44,574 nt of DNA from Candidatus Nezhaarchaeota archaeon (GTDB lineage: Archaea; Thermoproteota; Methanomethylicia; Nezhaarchaeales; WYZ-LMO8). Each line of letters opens with the position of its first letter. Position 1 is the first letter of the stretch. Location of the stretch: NCBI GenBank assembly GCA_025059375.1, contig JANXDO010000001.1:1-44574 (forward strand), written 5' to 3'. The notes under the pieces were generated by a model. The model was not told the origin of the DNA and searched no databases. It saw only the letters and a list, made by a program, of their open reading frames with translations. Shown piece by piece: positions 23,841 through 30,932 of the stretch. The position numbers and the translations under genes are program-made.

Positions 23841-24288
23841 AACACTAATGCTAATGAATTCTCTCGTTTAATGGTCTCAAGAACTTGAGCAGTAAATGTT
23901 GAAGAAGTATGATGCTAAATCGCGAAGTGAGAAGAGAATGCCTCAGTTTTATGTTGAGTAAGAAACCCCTAAGTGTGACTATTAAGGGCGAGGCTCTACG
24001 CTGAACTATTTGCAAGACCCTTAGAAAAATCGCTTGCCCCCTCTTCAATAAGCTAAAGATGTGACCCTTGGAAGAGGGGCGGACTTGACGGTAAGGCTAA
24101 GAGATAGGAAGTATAGCATTACCTTTAGCGGCCAATCCTGCTTCGATACCATAGTAATTCGAGGAACCTTATTATCTTTAACACGATCAGATTGCCCTAA
24201 ACATTTACATAGTGAGAACTGCATTCACTACTTCACGTCAGTAATAATTAAGTTGCTCTTCCGGATAAATAAGTTCAGGTCGTACGCC

Positions 24289-24948
24289 TTGCCTCGAGTA
24301 ATAATCTTTTCAACAACAACGATAGATGGCAGGATTGCTAGTAAGACTAGGTTTAGCCAGCTTAGTTGCCCCCACGACTTAAGGAGACTTCATGAGCTCA
24401 GAGCTCAATGTGATGCGGTGATGGTTGGTGCTAACACAGTTATAATTGATGACCCATCCCTACGCTTAAAGTACGTTGAGGGTAAAAATCCTGATAGAAT
24501 TGTTGTCGATGGACTTCTTAAAACACCACTAAATGCCAGGGTCTACGACTTGAGAATAGCAAGAACCATCGTGCTAACGACAAGAGCTGCTCCTGCTGAG
24601 AAAATTGAAAAATTGAAGTTTATGGGCGTTAAGGTTTTATGTCTAGCTGATAACCCTCCAATAGACATGAAGGTAGCTATGAAGGCTCTCGACGAGGAAG
24701 GCTATAAAACCGTCCTAGTTGAAGGTGGAGGAGAGCTCTTGTGGCACTTATTTAAGGATAGAGTTGCAAACGAGCTAAGGGTCACGATAGCTCCATACAT
24801 CTTCGGAGGCAAGGACTCTGTAAGCCTGGTTATGGGGGAGGGCTTCTCAACTACAGCTGAATCGCCCATCTTTAAGCTTAAATCCATTGAGAGATGTATG
24901 TGTGAAGATGAGGTTCACATAGTGTACGACGTTAGGTATAGGTCGTGA
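24289..24948 (+). CDS. arfC: ArfC / RibD C-terminal-type pyrimidine reductase of riboflavin and F420 synthesis
   Basis: This reductase converts the ribosyl side chain of 2,5-diamino-6-ribosylamino-pyrimidinone phosphate to ribityl, the archaeal order being reduction before deamination. Visible are STTTIDGRIA near the N terminus, RLHELRAQCDAVMVGANTVIIDDPSL, the NADPH-binding VEGGGELL, and a C-terminal IAPYIFGGKDS. I chose TTG 24289 (219 residues, the usual length), with AGGTCG 7-8 nt upstream and a TATA-like GATAAATA before it. An open frame to 24061 would add 76 residues unlike the family. The next gene starts 9 bp after it. Confidence 0.88.
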   Translation: MPRVIIFSTTTIDGRIASKTRFSQLSCPHDLRRLHELRAQCDAVMVGANTVIIDDPSLRLKYVEGKNPDRIVVDGLLKTPLNARVYDLRIARTIVLTTRAAPAEKIEKLKFMGVKVLCLADNPPIDMKVAMKALDEEGYKTVLVEGGGELLWHLFKDRVANELRVTIAPYIFGGKDSVSLVMGEGFSTTAESPIFKLKSIERCMCEDEVHIVYDVRYRS

Positions 24949-24957
24949 GGGTCCACC

Positions 24958-26088
24958 TTGATCATCAACGTAGGCTATGCTTTAATCGGTCAAGAGCTTG
25001 AGCTTCAACGAGACGTAAGCATAGAAATTGAGGGTCACTTAATAACGTCAATAAAGAGAGGATTTAGAGATAGAGGCTTAACGTTTAAGCACGGAATAGC
25101 AATGCCGACTCTTGTTAATGCGCACATGCACGTTCTGGATTACACTTTTCAAGAAGTTGGCTTGGACCTCGAAATAGGCGACCTCGTGAGTGAACCTCAT
25201 GGCCTTAAGCACAAACTCATATCAACATTGAGCGAACATGACATCCGCGCCTCAACTTCAAGGCTATTCAGTAGACTGATAGAGCAGGGGGTCCATCAGG
25301 TAGTGATCTTCTGTGAGAGGATAGAGGCTCTAAAACCTCTTCGTGATGCGGCTGAAGCACTTGGCTTAAATGCTATCCTCCTAGCTAGGCCAAAGAGAAT
25401 CGGAGACACTATCACGCTTCATGGTGCCCTAGAGGGAGCTGATGGCTTAGGCCTAGACTCGCCCCTACGATATTCCGTCGTGGAGCTCGAGGTCATGCGC
25501 GGCATGTGCTCTCAAAGGGGGTTATTGAAGGCATCACACATCTCTGAAACGCGTGGGGCACATGAACGTGGTGACTTAAAGCTAGCACTGGAGCACTTTG
25601 ACCCCGACATGATAGTTCACGGTGTGCATCTAGAAGAAGACGAAATTAAAGAGTTGGCGGATAAGGGCATAAGCCTCGTTCTATGTCCGAGATCAAACAT
25701 GTGGTTCTCATCAGGACTACCGCCATTAAAACTTTTCTTAAAACATGGCATTAACCTGCTCGTGGGTACAGATAATGCTGCTTGGGTTAATCCAGATTTG
25801 TGGAGAGAGCTTGAAGTCCTCTACAACCTATCTAGACTCCAAGGTCTTAAGTTAGATCCTCGAGAAATACTCAAAATCGCCACCGTAAATGCACATAGAG
25901 TCAAGAACATGAAGGTTAAGAATAACGTACTGGAAGAGGGCTTAGAGGCAAACTTCATAGTACTAGATGGTGAAGAGCTTGACATAATGTACTCTCACAA
26001 CATTTATGCTTCAATAGTCAAGAGAGCCTCGCTAAAAGCGGTAGTGCACAGGGTATTTAGTAGTCCTAGTCGTCAAAGAACCTTATGA
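24958..26088 (+). CDS. amidohydrolase of the cytosine-deaminase-like subgroup; candidate riboflavin-pathway deaminase
   Basis: The 376-residue TIM-barrel hydrolase has HxH (H56, H58) in NAHMHVLD, H194 and E197 in an H-x-x-E (HISE), H221/H224 in VHGVHL and D272 in GTDNA. HxH, HxxE, a further His and Asp form the set used by mononuclear-metal aminohydrolases such as cytosine, guanine and SAH deaminases, rather than by binuclear amidases. It begins 9 bp after arfC, so the two are surely co-transcribed, and it ends 23 bp inside the convergent cofH. The arfC product must be deaminated before it can be used by RibH or CofG/CofH, and this position fits that step. The substrate is inference. The start is TTG with GAGGGT upstream. 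Confidence 0.82.
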   Translation: MIINVGYALIGQELELQRDVSIEIEGHLITSIKRGFRDRGLTFKHGIAMPTLVNAHMHVLDYTFQEVGLDLEIGDLVSEPHGLKHKLISTLSEHDIRASTSRLFSRLIEQGVHQVVIFCERIEALKPLRDAAEALGLNAILLARPKRIGDTITLHGALEGADGLGLDSPLRYSVVELEVMRGMCSQRGLLKASHISETRGAHERGDLKLALEHFDPDMIVHGVHLEEDEIKELADKGISLVLCPRSNMWFSSGLPPLKLFLKHGINLLVGTDNAAWVNPDLWRELEVLYNLSRLQGLKLDPREILKIATVNAHRVKNMKVKNNVLEEGLEANFIVLDGEELDIMYSHNIYASIVKRASLKAVVHRVFSSPSRQRTL

Positions 26089-27223
26089 TCTCGTAAGTAG
26101 TCGTTCTCTGTGCTGGTCTTCGACCTACTCCTTTAATTAACCTCACAAACTCGGTAACCTCCATTTGAGTACCATAGATGGCTCCAGCCTCTCTAGATAT
26201 GTTCTCCTCCATGAGAGTGCCACCCAAGTCATTAGCTCCAACATTTAACATCATTTGAGCCATCTTAGGGCCAAGCTTAACCCAAGATGCTTGAATGTTC
26301 TTAATGTACCCAGCAAAGAAGAGCCTCGATACGGCGTGGACTTTTAAATCTTCAATCCAAGTACTACCTGGCCTACTTAACCCTTCTCTATAGAGTCTAG
26401 TCTTGTAGTGGACGAATGGTAGTAGAACAAACTCTGTGAACCCATGTGTCTCCTTTTGTATGTCCCTTATTATTTTCAAGTGCTTAGCCCTATGCCTATT
26501 CTCATCAACGTGTCCATACATCATCGTGGCGGTTGTTGGTATTCCAAGTCCATGGGCCTTTGTTATTATCTCAATCCACTGCTTTGTTAAAATCTTCCTT
26601 GGTGCTATAATTTTTCTAACTTCATCGTCGAGTATTTCAGCTGCAGTTCCGGGCATGCTATCAAGACCTGCATCTCTAAGCATCTTCAATGCCTCTTCGT
26701 ATGAAATCTCAAGCTTAGCTGCAATGTAATGGACCTCCTGAGGAGAAAAGGCATGAATATGAACTTCAGGAACCTTCGACTTTATACCCCTCAGAACCTC
26801 AAAGTAGTAGTCAACCGGGATACTGGGATTAATTGCTCCTTGAATGCAAACTTCAGTTGCCCCTCTTTTTCGGGCCTCATAAGCTCGAGACACAACCTCA
26901 TTTACTGGGAGAGTGTAAGCGTCATGACTCCCTACGGGTCTTGAGTAAGCACAAAATAAACATCTAATGGAACACTCATTTGTGAAGTTTATATTCCTGT
27001 TAACAACAAAGGTAACTACATCACCAACACACCTTTCCCTAACATAATCAGCTACTATGGCTAATATTAGGGCCTCATGAAAGCTAGAGTTTAGAAGTCT
27101 TAAGGCCTCCTCTTCATGTAACTCTCTGCCAGATAGAGCTTTATCTATGATCTCTGAAAATTGAGAATCAAGATTCTTCAAGCTGCCCTCAATAACCTTT
27201 AAATTAATTAAATCAGTAAGCAT
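26066..27223 (-). CDS. cofH: CofH, FO synthase subunit 2 (radical SAM)
   Basis: CofH joins tyrosine-derived hydroxybenzyl to 5-amino-6-ribitylaminouracil in F420 chromophore (FO) synthesis. The radical SAM cluster motif is C84-x3-C88-x2-C91 in NECSIRCLFCAYSR, after the usual FVVNRNINFTN. Further family segments are AFSPQEVHYIA and PGTAAEILDDEVR. Menaquinone enzymes MqnE and MqnC are close relatives, but pairing with cofG makes CofH the better call. The ATG lies in the last 11 bp of cofG and has a strong AGGAGG-type site upstream. Confidence 0.93.
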   Translation of the reverse strand: MLTDLINLKVIEGSLKNLDSQFSEIIDKALSGRELHEEEALRLLNSSFHEALILAIVADYVRERCVGDVVTFVVNRNINFTNECSIRCLFCAYSRPVGSHDAYTLPVNEVVSRAYEARKRGATEVCIQGAINPSIPVDYYFEVLRGIKSKVPEVHIHAFSPQEVHYIAAKLEISYEEALKMLRDAGLDSMPGTAAEILDDEVRKIIAPRKILTKQWIEIITKAHGLGIPTTATMMYGHVDENRHRAKHLKIIRDIQKETHGFTEFVLLPFVHYKTRLYREGLSRPGSTWIEDLKVHAVSRLFFAGYIKNIQASWVKLGPKMAQMMLNVGANDLGGTLMEENISREAGAIYGTQMEVTEFVRLIKGVGRRPAQRTTTYEIIRFFDD

Positions 27224-28382
27224 CCTCCCCCCTCCTGACTAAACCCCTTTCATCCGTAAGTAACTCAACCCTACTCCTAATGCTATCAGGTACCCATCCT
27301 AAAGCAATGTATTTGGGGTATACTGGAAGCCTTTCTCTAAGTTCAAACCCCATAACCTCCGTAGTCTTCTTAATTTCGCTTATTCTTGGCCAAGGATAAG
27401 CCATGTTTACGAAGTCTGGGGTTAACGGCGATATCCCACCCCAATCATTTATCCCAGCTAAGAGGTATGTTGCGTAAACTTCTGGATTTAAATTCGGTGG
27501 TGCCTGAACCGCTACATTACCCCCAAATATTAACCTAGCGATAGCTATGGTCTTCAATATGTCAAGCAACTTAGGTGGAGGGCACTTCTCCATAGGTGTT
27601 TCAGGTTCAGGCATGAAGTTCTGGATTATAACTTCTTGTATGTGTCCGTACTCCTCATGGACCTTCTTTATGGCGAAGAGTGACGCCATCCTCTCTTCCC
27701 AAGTCTCTCCAATACCTATTAATATGCCCGTCGTGAATGGAATTCTTAGTTCACCTGCTTCCCTAATCATTTTTAACCTAACTTTAGGATCTTTAGTTGG
27801 CGACTTCTCGTGGGGCATCCCCCTTTCCATTAGCCTTTCACTTATTGACTCAAGCATGAGCCCCATGCTTGCATTAAATGGTTTAAGTTCAGCCATTTCG
27901 CTTTTAGTTAAAACACCTATATTTGTGTGAGGCATCATGATCTTAGTTTCATTTATGACCTTCTCCTCAAAATCCCTTACATACTCTACTGTGGAGCTAT
28001 AATTCATGGACTTGAGAGCCTTTTTAGCCTCTTCATAAACTTCTTCAGGTCGATCCCCAGTGCTAATTAAAACTTCCTTAGCCCTAAGCAACTCACCATC
28101 CTTAACCACCTTCATTGCCTCGTCGATCCCCATGTATGCCTTAGTAACGCCAACTCTAAAGCCACAGTATGAACATTGATTTCTACATAACCTCGTTAGA
28201 GGGACGAAGACCTTCCTTGAGTACGTCACAACTTTACCGTAGTGAGAAACTTTAACGCTTAATGCTGTAGCTAAAAGCATTAGAACTTCATCAGCATTAG
28301 CCTTAGCAAGGACAATGACGTCATTAAGTGTTAGTTTTCCCTCAAAGCCCTTAACCAAAGCCTCAAGGAACTCACCCCTCAT
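27213..28382 (-). CDS. cofG: CofG, FO synthase subunit 1 (radical SAM)
   Basis: CofG completes FO, the deazaflavin of coenzyme F420, from the CofH product. The radical SAM motif is C66-x3-C70-x2-C73 (LCRNQCSYCGF) after YSRKVFVPLT. TGILIGIGETWEER and NFMPEPETPM are also family features. I chose ATG 28382 (389 residues), with a GGGGAT-like site upstream; a TTG two codons earlier is possible. cofG and cofH overlap by 11 bp and form an operon facing the arfC-amidohydrolase pair, so four neighbouring genes serve flavin and deazaflavin synthesis. Confidence 0.95.
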   Translation of the reverse strand: MRGEFLEALVKGFEGKLTLNDVIVLAKANADEVLMLLATALSVKVSHYGKVVTYSRKVFVPLTRLCRNQCSYCGFRVGVTKAYMGIDEAMKVVKDGELLRAKEVLISTGDRPEEVYEEAKKALKSMNYSSTVEYVRDFEEKVINETKIMMPHTNIGVLTKSEMAELKPFNASMGLMLESISERLMERGMPHEKSPTKDPKVRLKMIREAGELRIPFTTGILIGIGETWEERMASLFAIKKVHEEYGHIQEVIIQNFMPEPETPMEKCPPPKLLDILKTIAIARLIFGGNVAVQAPPNLNPEVYATYLLAGINDWGGISPLTPDFVNMAYPWPRISEIKKTTEVMGFELRERLPVYPKYIALGWVPDSIRSRVELLTDERGLVRRGEDAY

Positions 28383-28505
28383 CAGCAATCCCCTATCACA
28401 TCAGCTGCACTATCATCCCATCATTTCAACGTCTTAAAGCAGATGCTATAGGGCGTGTGTGACAACCAGCTATAAATAATCAATCAAAGGCCTCAGAGAT
28501 AAGCG

Positions 28506-28618
28506 TTGCCTAAGCTAAAGCTAGCACTACTTAACGGGGAAGGGAAAGAGAGCCTCTGAAGGGTGGGGATGATGTAATGATAGGGAGCCTCATAATTGAT
28601 AATGCTGCTGAATCTTAA
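28506..28618 (+). pseudogene. short coding-like stretch in two frames behind a TATA box
   Basis: In the 28383-28764 gap a clear TATA element (TATAAATAAT, 28471-28480) precedes a TTG-started frame reading MPKLKLALLNGEGKESL, which stops at 28557-28559. The next frame continues at once with LKGGDDVMIGSLIIDNAAES to a TAA at 28616-28618. Together they look like one short protein broken by a single-base shift. I do not recognise it. A sequencing or assembly error, a decayed gene, or chance are all possible. Nothing else is evident in the gap. Confidence 0.25.
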
Positions 28619-28764
28619 AGAATCCATGTTAAACCCTAAAGCTTAAGCTCTCTATTAAGGTGGGGTGCATTGTCATAAGGCTTAGACAGGCGATTTAAAG
28701 CGAGATAACACTTTAACCCTGCTTAAGATGACTCGAGCTACAATAGGAAAGATTATTTTCGTAA

Positions 28765-28837
28765 TGCCCCGGGTGGGACTTGAACCCACGACAATCCGGT
28801 CTTCAGCCGGACGCTCTCCCAGCTGAGCTACCGGGGC
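28765..28837 (-). tRNA. tRNA-Phe (GAA)
   Basis: On the minus strand the acceptor GCCCCGG (from 28831-28837) pairs with CCGGGGC (28766-28772), and the discriminator is A (28765). The anticodon stem TCCGG/CCGGA encloses loop CTGAAGA, giving anticodon GAA. The T loop is TTCAAGT. There is no intron and no encoded CCA. It follows the CAU tRNA by 16 bp and is probably co-transcribed with it. Confidence 0.95.
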
Positions 28838-28853
28838 GTCATGTTGAGCTTAT

Positions 28854-28927
28854 TGGGCCCGGTGGGATTTGAACCCACGACCACTCGGTTATGAGCCGAG
28901 CGCTCTACCTGGCTGAGCTACGGGCCC
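28854..28927 (-). tRNA. tRNA with CAU anticodon: elongator Met or Ile2
   Basis: Acceptor GGGCCCG pairs with CGGGCCC, the discriminator is A (28854), and the anticodon stem CTCGG/CCGAG encloses loop CTCATAA with anticodon CAU. It lacks the A1:U72 pair and the three consecutive G:C pairs next to the anticodon loop that mark archaeal initiators, so it is not the initiator. The sequence does not decide between elongator Met and the isoleucine tRNA whose C34 becomes agmatidine. There is no intron and no encoded CCA. A TATA-like element (CTTAAATCC on the minus strand) lies near 28951-28960. Confidence 0.9.
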
Positions 28928-29146
28928 TAAAGAAAGCCAGCACATAAGGAGGATTTAAGGTTTATCTTGCACATCCTAAGACTTGAAACAGCTCTAGAAT
29001 TCAGGGCATGTGGTCACGAATTTCATGAACCTCTTCATACAATAAAGCTAACTTCCAACGATTCTTCTAGCAATTTTAGATAGACCGCTTGATTTATAAA
29101 AAATGCTCAGGAATAACACTTTAGAGCTAAGGATCATCAGGTGTCC

Positions 29147-29200
29147 ATGGATTATGAACACCTCAGAGAAGAACTCGATTTATATGAAGGCTGGAAGTAG
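29147..29200 (+). other. possible short leader ORF before tfrA
   Basis: An ATG at 29147 opens 17 codons (MDYEHLREELDLYEGWK). AGGTG lies about 3-4 nt before it, and a TATA box TTTATAAA (29093-29100) lies about 50 bp upstream. The proximal tfrA TATA box lies inside this frame. It may be a leader peptide, a gene remnant or chance. I see no other gene in 28928-29221. Confidence 0.25.
29179..29186 (+). promoter_or_regulatory. TATA box of tfrA
   Basis: TTTATATG lies about 40 bp before the TTG start of the flavoprotein gene. This spacing predicts a transcript starting near 29207, just at the AGGGGG ribosome binding site. A second TATA box at 29093-29100 could give a longer leader. Confidence 0.5.
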
Positions 29201-29221
29201 GACAATAGGGGGTACTAAGTA

Positions 29222-30922
29222 TTGAGTTATGAGACCATAGAGACAGACGTCCTAATTGTGGGAGCTGGTGGTGCCGGCCTTAGAGCTGCAATAGAGGCTG
29301 CTAAGTACAACGTCGATGTAACTGTGGTGTGCAAGGAGCTTCTTGGGAAGGCACATACAGTCATGGCTGAGGGTGGAATCAACGCTGCTCTAGGGAATGT
29401 AGATCCAAACGACAATTGGATGGAACACTTCCTCGACACGGTTGAGGGGGGCGTATGGCTTAATGACCAGGATTTAGCAGAGGTCTTAGTTAAGGAAGCT
29501 CCAGACAGAATATTCGACCTTGAGGAGTGGGGTGCAGTTTTTGACAGAACACCCGACGGGAAAATAGCACAACGACCCTTTGGAAAGTCTAGACACCCTC
29601 GAACCGTCTTCGTATCCGACTATACAGGCCATGAGATCATGACCACTCTGTGTGATGAGGTTAGGAGACTAGGTATTCGAATCATGGAAGAAGTCTTTGT
29701 TAGCAAACTACTTACAAGTAGCAATACTGTAACCGGGGCATTCGCCTTCGACTTTAAGTCTGGAGACTTCATAGTTTTCAGAAGCAAGGCCATAATCTTA
29801 GCTACGGGAGGGGCTGGACGTATGTACGAAAGAACCACAAACCCTGCATCAGCCACAGGCGATGGGAAGATCCTTGCTCTCGAAGCTGGTGCCGAGCTCA
29901 TGGATATGGAGATGTTTCAATTCCACCCTACAGCGATGGTATGGCCACCTTCATGTAACGGAGTCCTCGTGACGGAAGGTGTTCGAGGTGAAGGTGGGAT
30001 CCTACTCAATGTTCAGGGTGAGAGGTTCATGAAGCGCTATCATGAACTATTGGAGCTAGCTCCTAGAGACGTCGTTGCACGCGCCATATGGAGAGAAATC
30101 GAGGAGGGGCGAGGAACCAAACATGGCGGTGTCTATCTAACGGTGGCCCACCTACCCCCTGAAAGGATACGTGAAAGACTTAAGACCATGTACAAGCAGT
30201 TCCTACTGACAGGCGTAGATATAACTAAGGAGCCCATGGAGGTCGCTCCAGCTGCACACTACTATATGGGCGGTGTCCGTGCAAATGTACGTACAGAAAC
30301 TTCAGTTAAAGGTCTCTTTGCAGCCGGTGAGGAAATGTCTGGTGTTCATGGAGCCAATAGACTTGGGGGGAACTCACTTCTAGCCACGCAAGTCTTCGGT
30401 AAACGAGCTGGTGAGAATGCAGCCATATTTGCTAGAGAGAACTTGAAGGGGTCAATCAACAAGTCACAAGTGGAGCTCGAAATGCAGAAATTTAGTAACC
30501 TCCTTAAACCCAATAATGATAGGCTGTCTATTGCCGAAGTCCGTAAAAGACTTTGTAAGGTCATGTGGGAGAATGCAGGCATTGCACGAACTGAAGAAGG
30601 CCTTACAAAAGTTGAGAATGAAATCGAGTGGATGAAAGCTAACATGCTTCCAAAAATTGTACCAGTGGAATCAAGCACGCTACACTATAACAAGGAGATA
30701 GTCGAAATCTTGGAGACTTTCAACCTCATAAGGGTTGCAGAGATACTCGTCAAAGCTGCTAGAATAAGGAAGGAAAGCCGTGGTGCTCATTGGAGGCTTG
30801 ATTATCCAAAAAGAGATGACGCTAACTGGCTGAAGCACATAACCTGGTATCTAGATGGAGGGGTCCTCAAGTACAGGTTTGATCCCGTGATTATGACCCT
30901 CATAAAGCAACCTACAAGCTGA
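29222..30922 (+). CDS. tfrA: fumarate reductase / succinate dehydrogenase flavoprotein subunit (TfrA-like)
   Basis: This FAD subunit reduces fumarate or oxidises succinate. In 566 residues I see the N-terminal FAD fold (VGAGGAGLRAAIEAA), H45 in KAHTVMAEGG where family members can bind FAD covalently, FQFHPTAM, the catalytic-arginine region RGEGGILLNVQGERF, HYYMGGVRAN and GANRLGGNSLLATQVFGKRAG. The gene just downstream fuses Fe-S and HdrB-like modules, as in methanogen thiol:fumarate reductase, so the electron donor is probably a thiol pair or another soluble carrier. No membrane anchor genes are present. The start is TTG with AGGGGG upstream. Confidence 0.88.
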   Translation: MSYETIETDVLIVGAGGAGLRAAIEAAKYNVDVTVVCKELLGKAHTVMAEGGINAALGNVDPNDNWMEHFLDTVEGGVWLNDQDLAEVLVKEAPDRIFDLEEWGAVFDRTPDGKIAQRPFGKSRHPRTVFVSDYTGHEIMTTLCDEVRRLGIRIMEEVFVSKLLTSSNTVTGAFAFDFKSGDFIVFRSKAIILATGGAGRMYERTTNPASATGDGKILALEAGAELMDMEMFQFHPTAMVWPPSCNGVLVTEGVRGEGGILLNVQGERFMKRYHELLELAPRDVVARAIWREIEEGRGTKHGGVYLTVAHLPPERIRERLKTMYKQFLLTGVDITKEPMEVAPAAHYYMGGVRANVRTETSVKGLFAAGEEMSGVHGANRLGGNSLLATQVFGKRAGENAAIFARENLKGSINKSQVELEMQKFSNLLKPNNDRLSIAEVRKRLCKVMWENAGIARTEEGLTKVENEIEWMKANMLPKIVPVESSTLHYNKEIVEILETFNLIRVAEILVKAARIRKESRGAHWRLDYPKRDDANWLKHITWYLDGGVLKYRFDPVIMTLIKQPTS

Positions 30923-30932
30923 GGTGAAGTTT

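Noticed and set aside
24061-24288. 76-residue N-terminal extension of ArfC
   Set aside because: The extra residues do not resemble the family, the first conserved segment starts just after TTG 24289, and that site has a plausible ribosome binding site and promoter.
28566-28613. C/D-box guide RNA
   Set aside because: ATGATG-like and CTGA motifs occur, but the C box is imperfect and the spacing to an internal C'/D' pair leaves no room for normal guide segments.
28854-28927. Initiator tRNA-Met
   Set aside because: It has G1:C72 and lacks three consecutive G:C pairs at the bottom of the anticodon stem.
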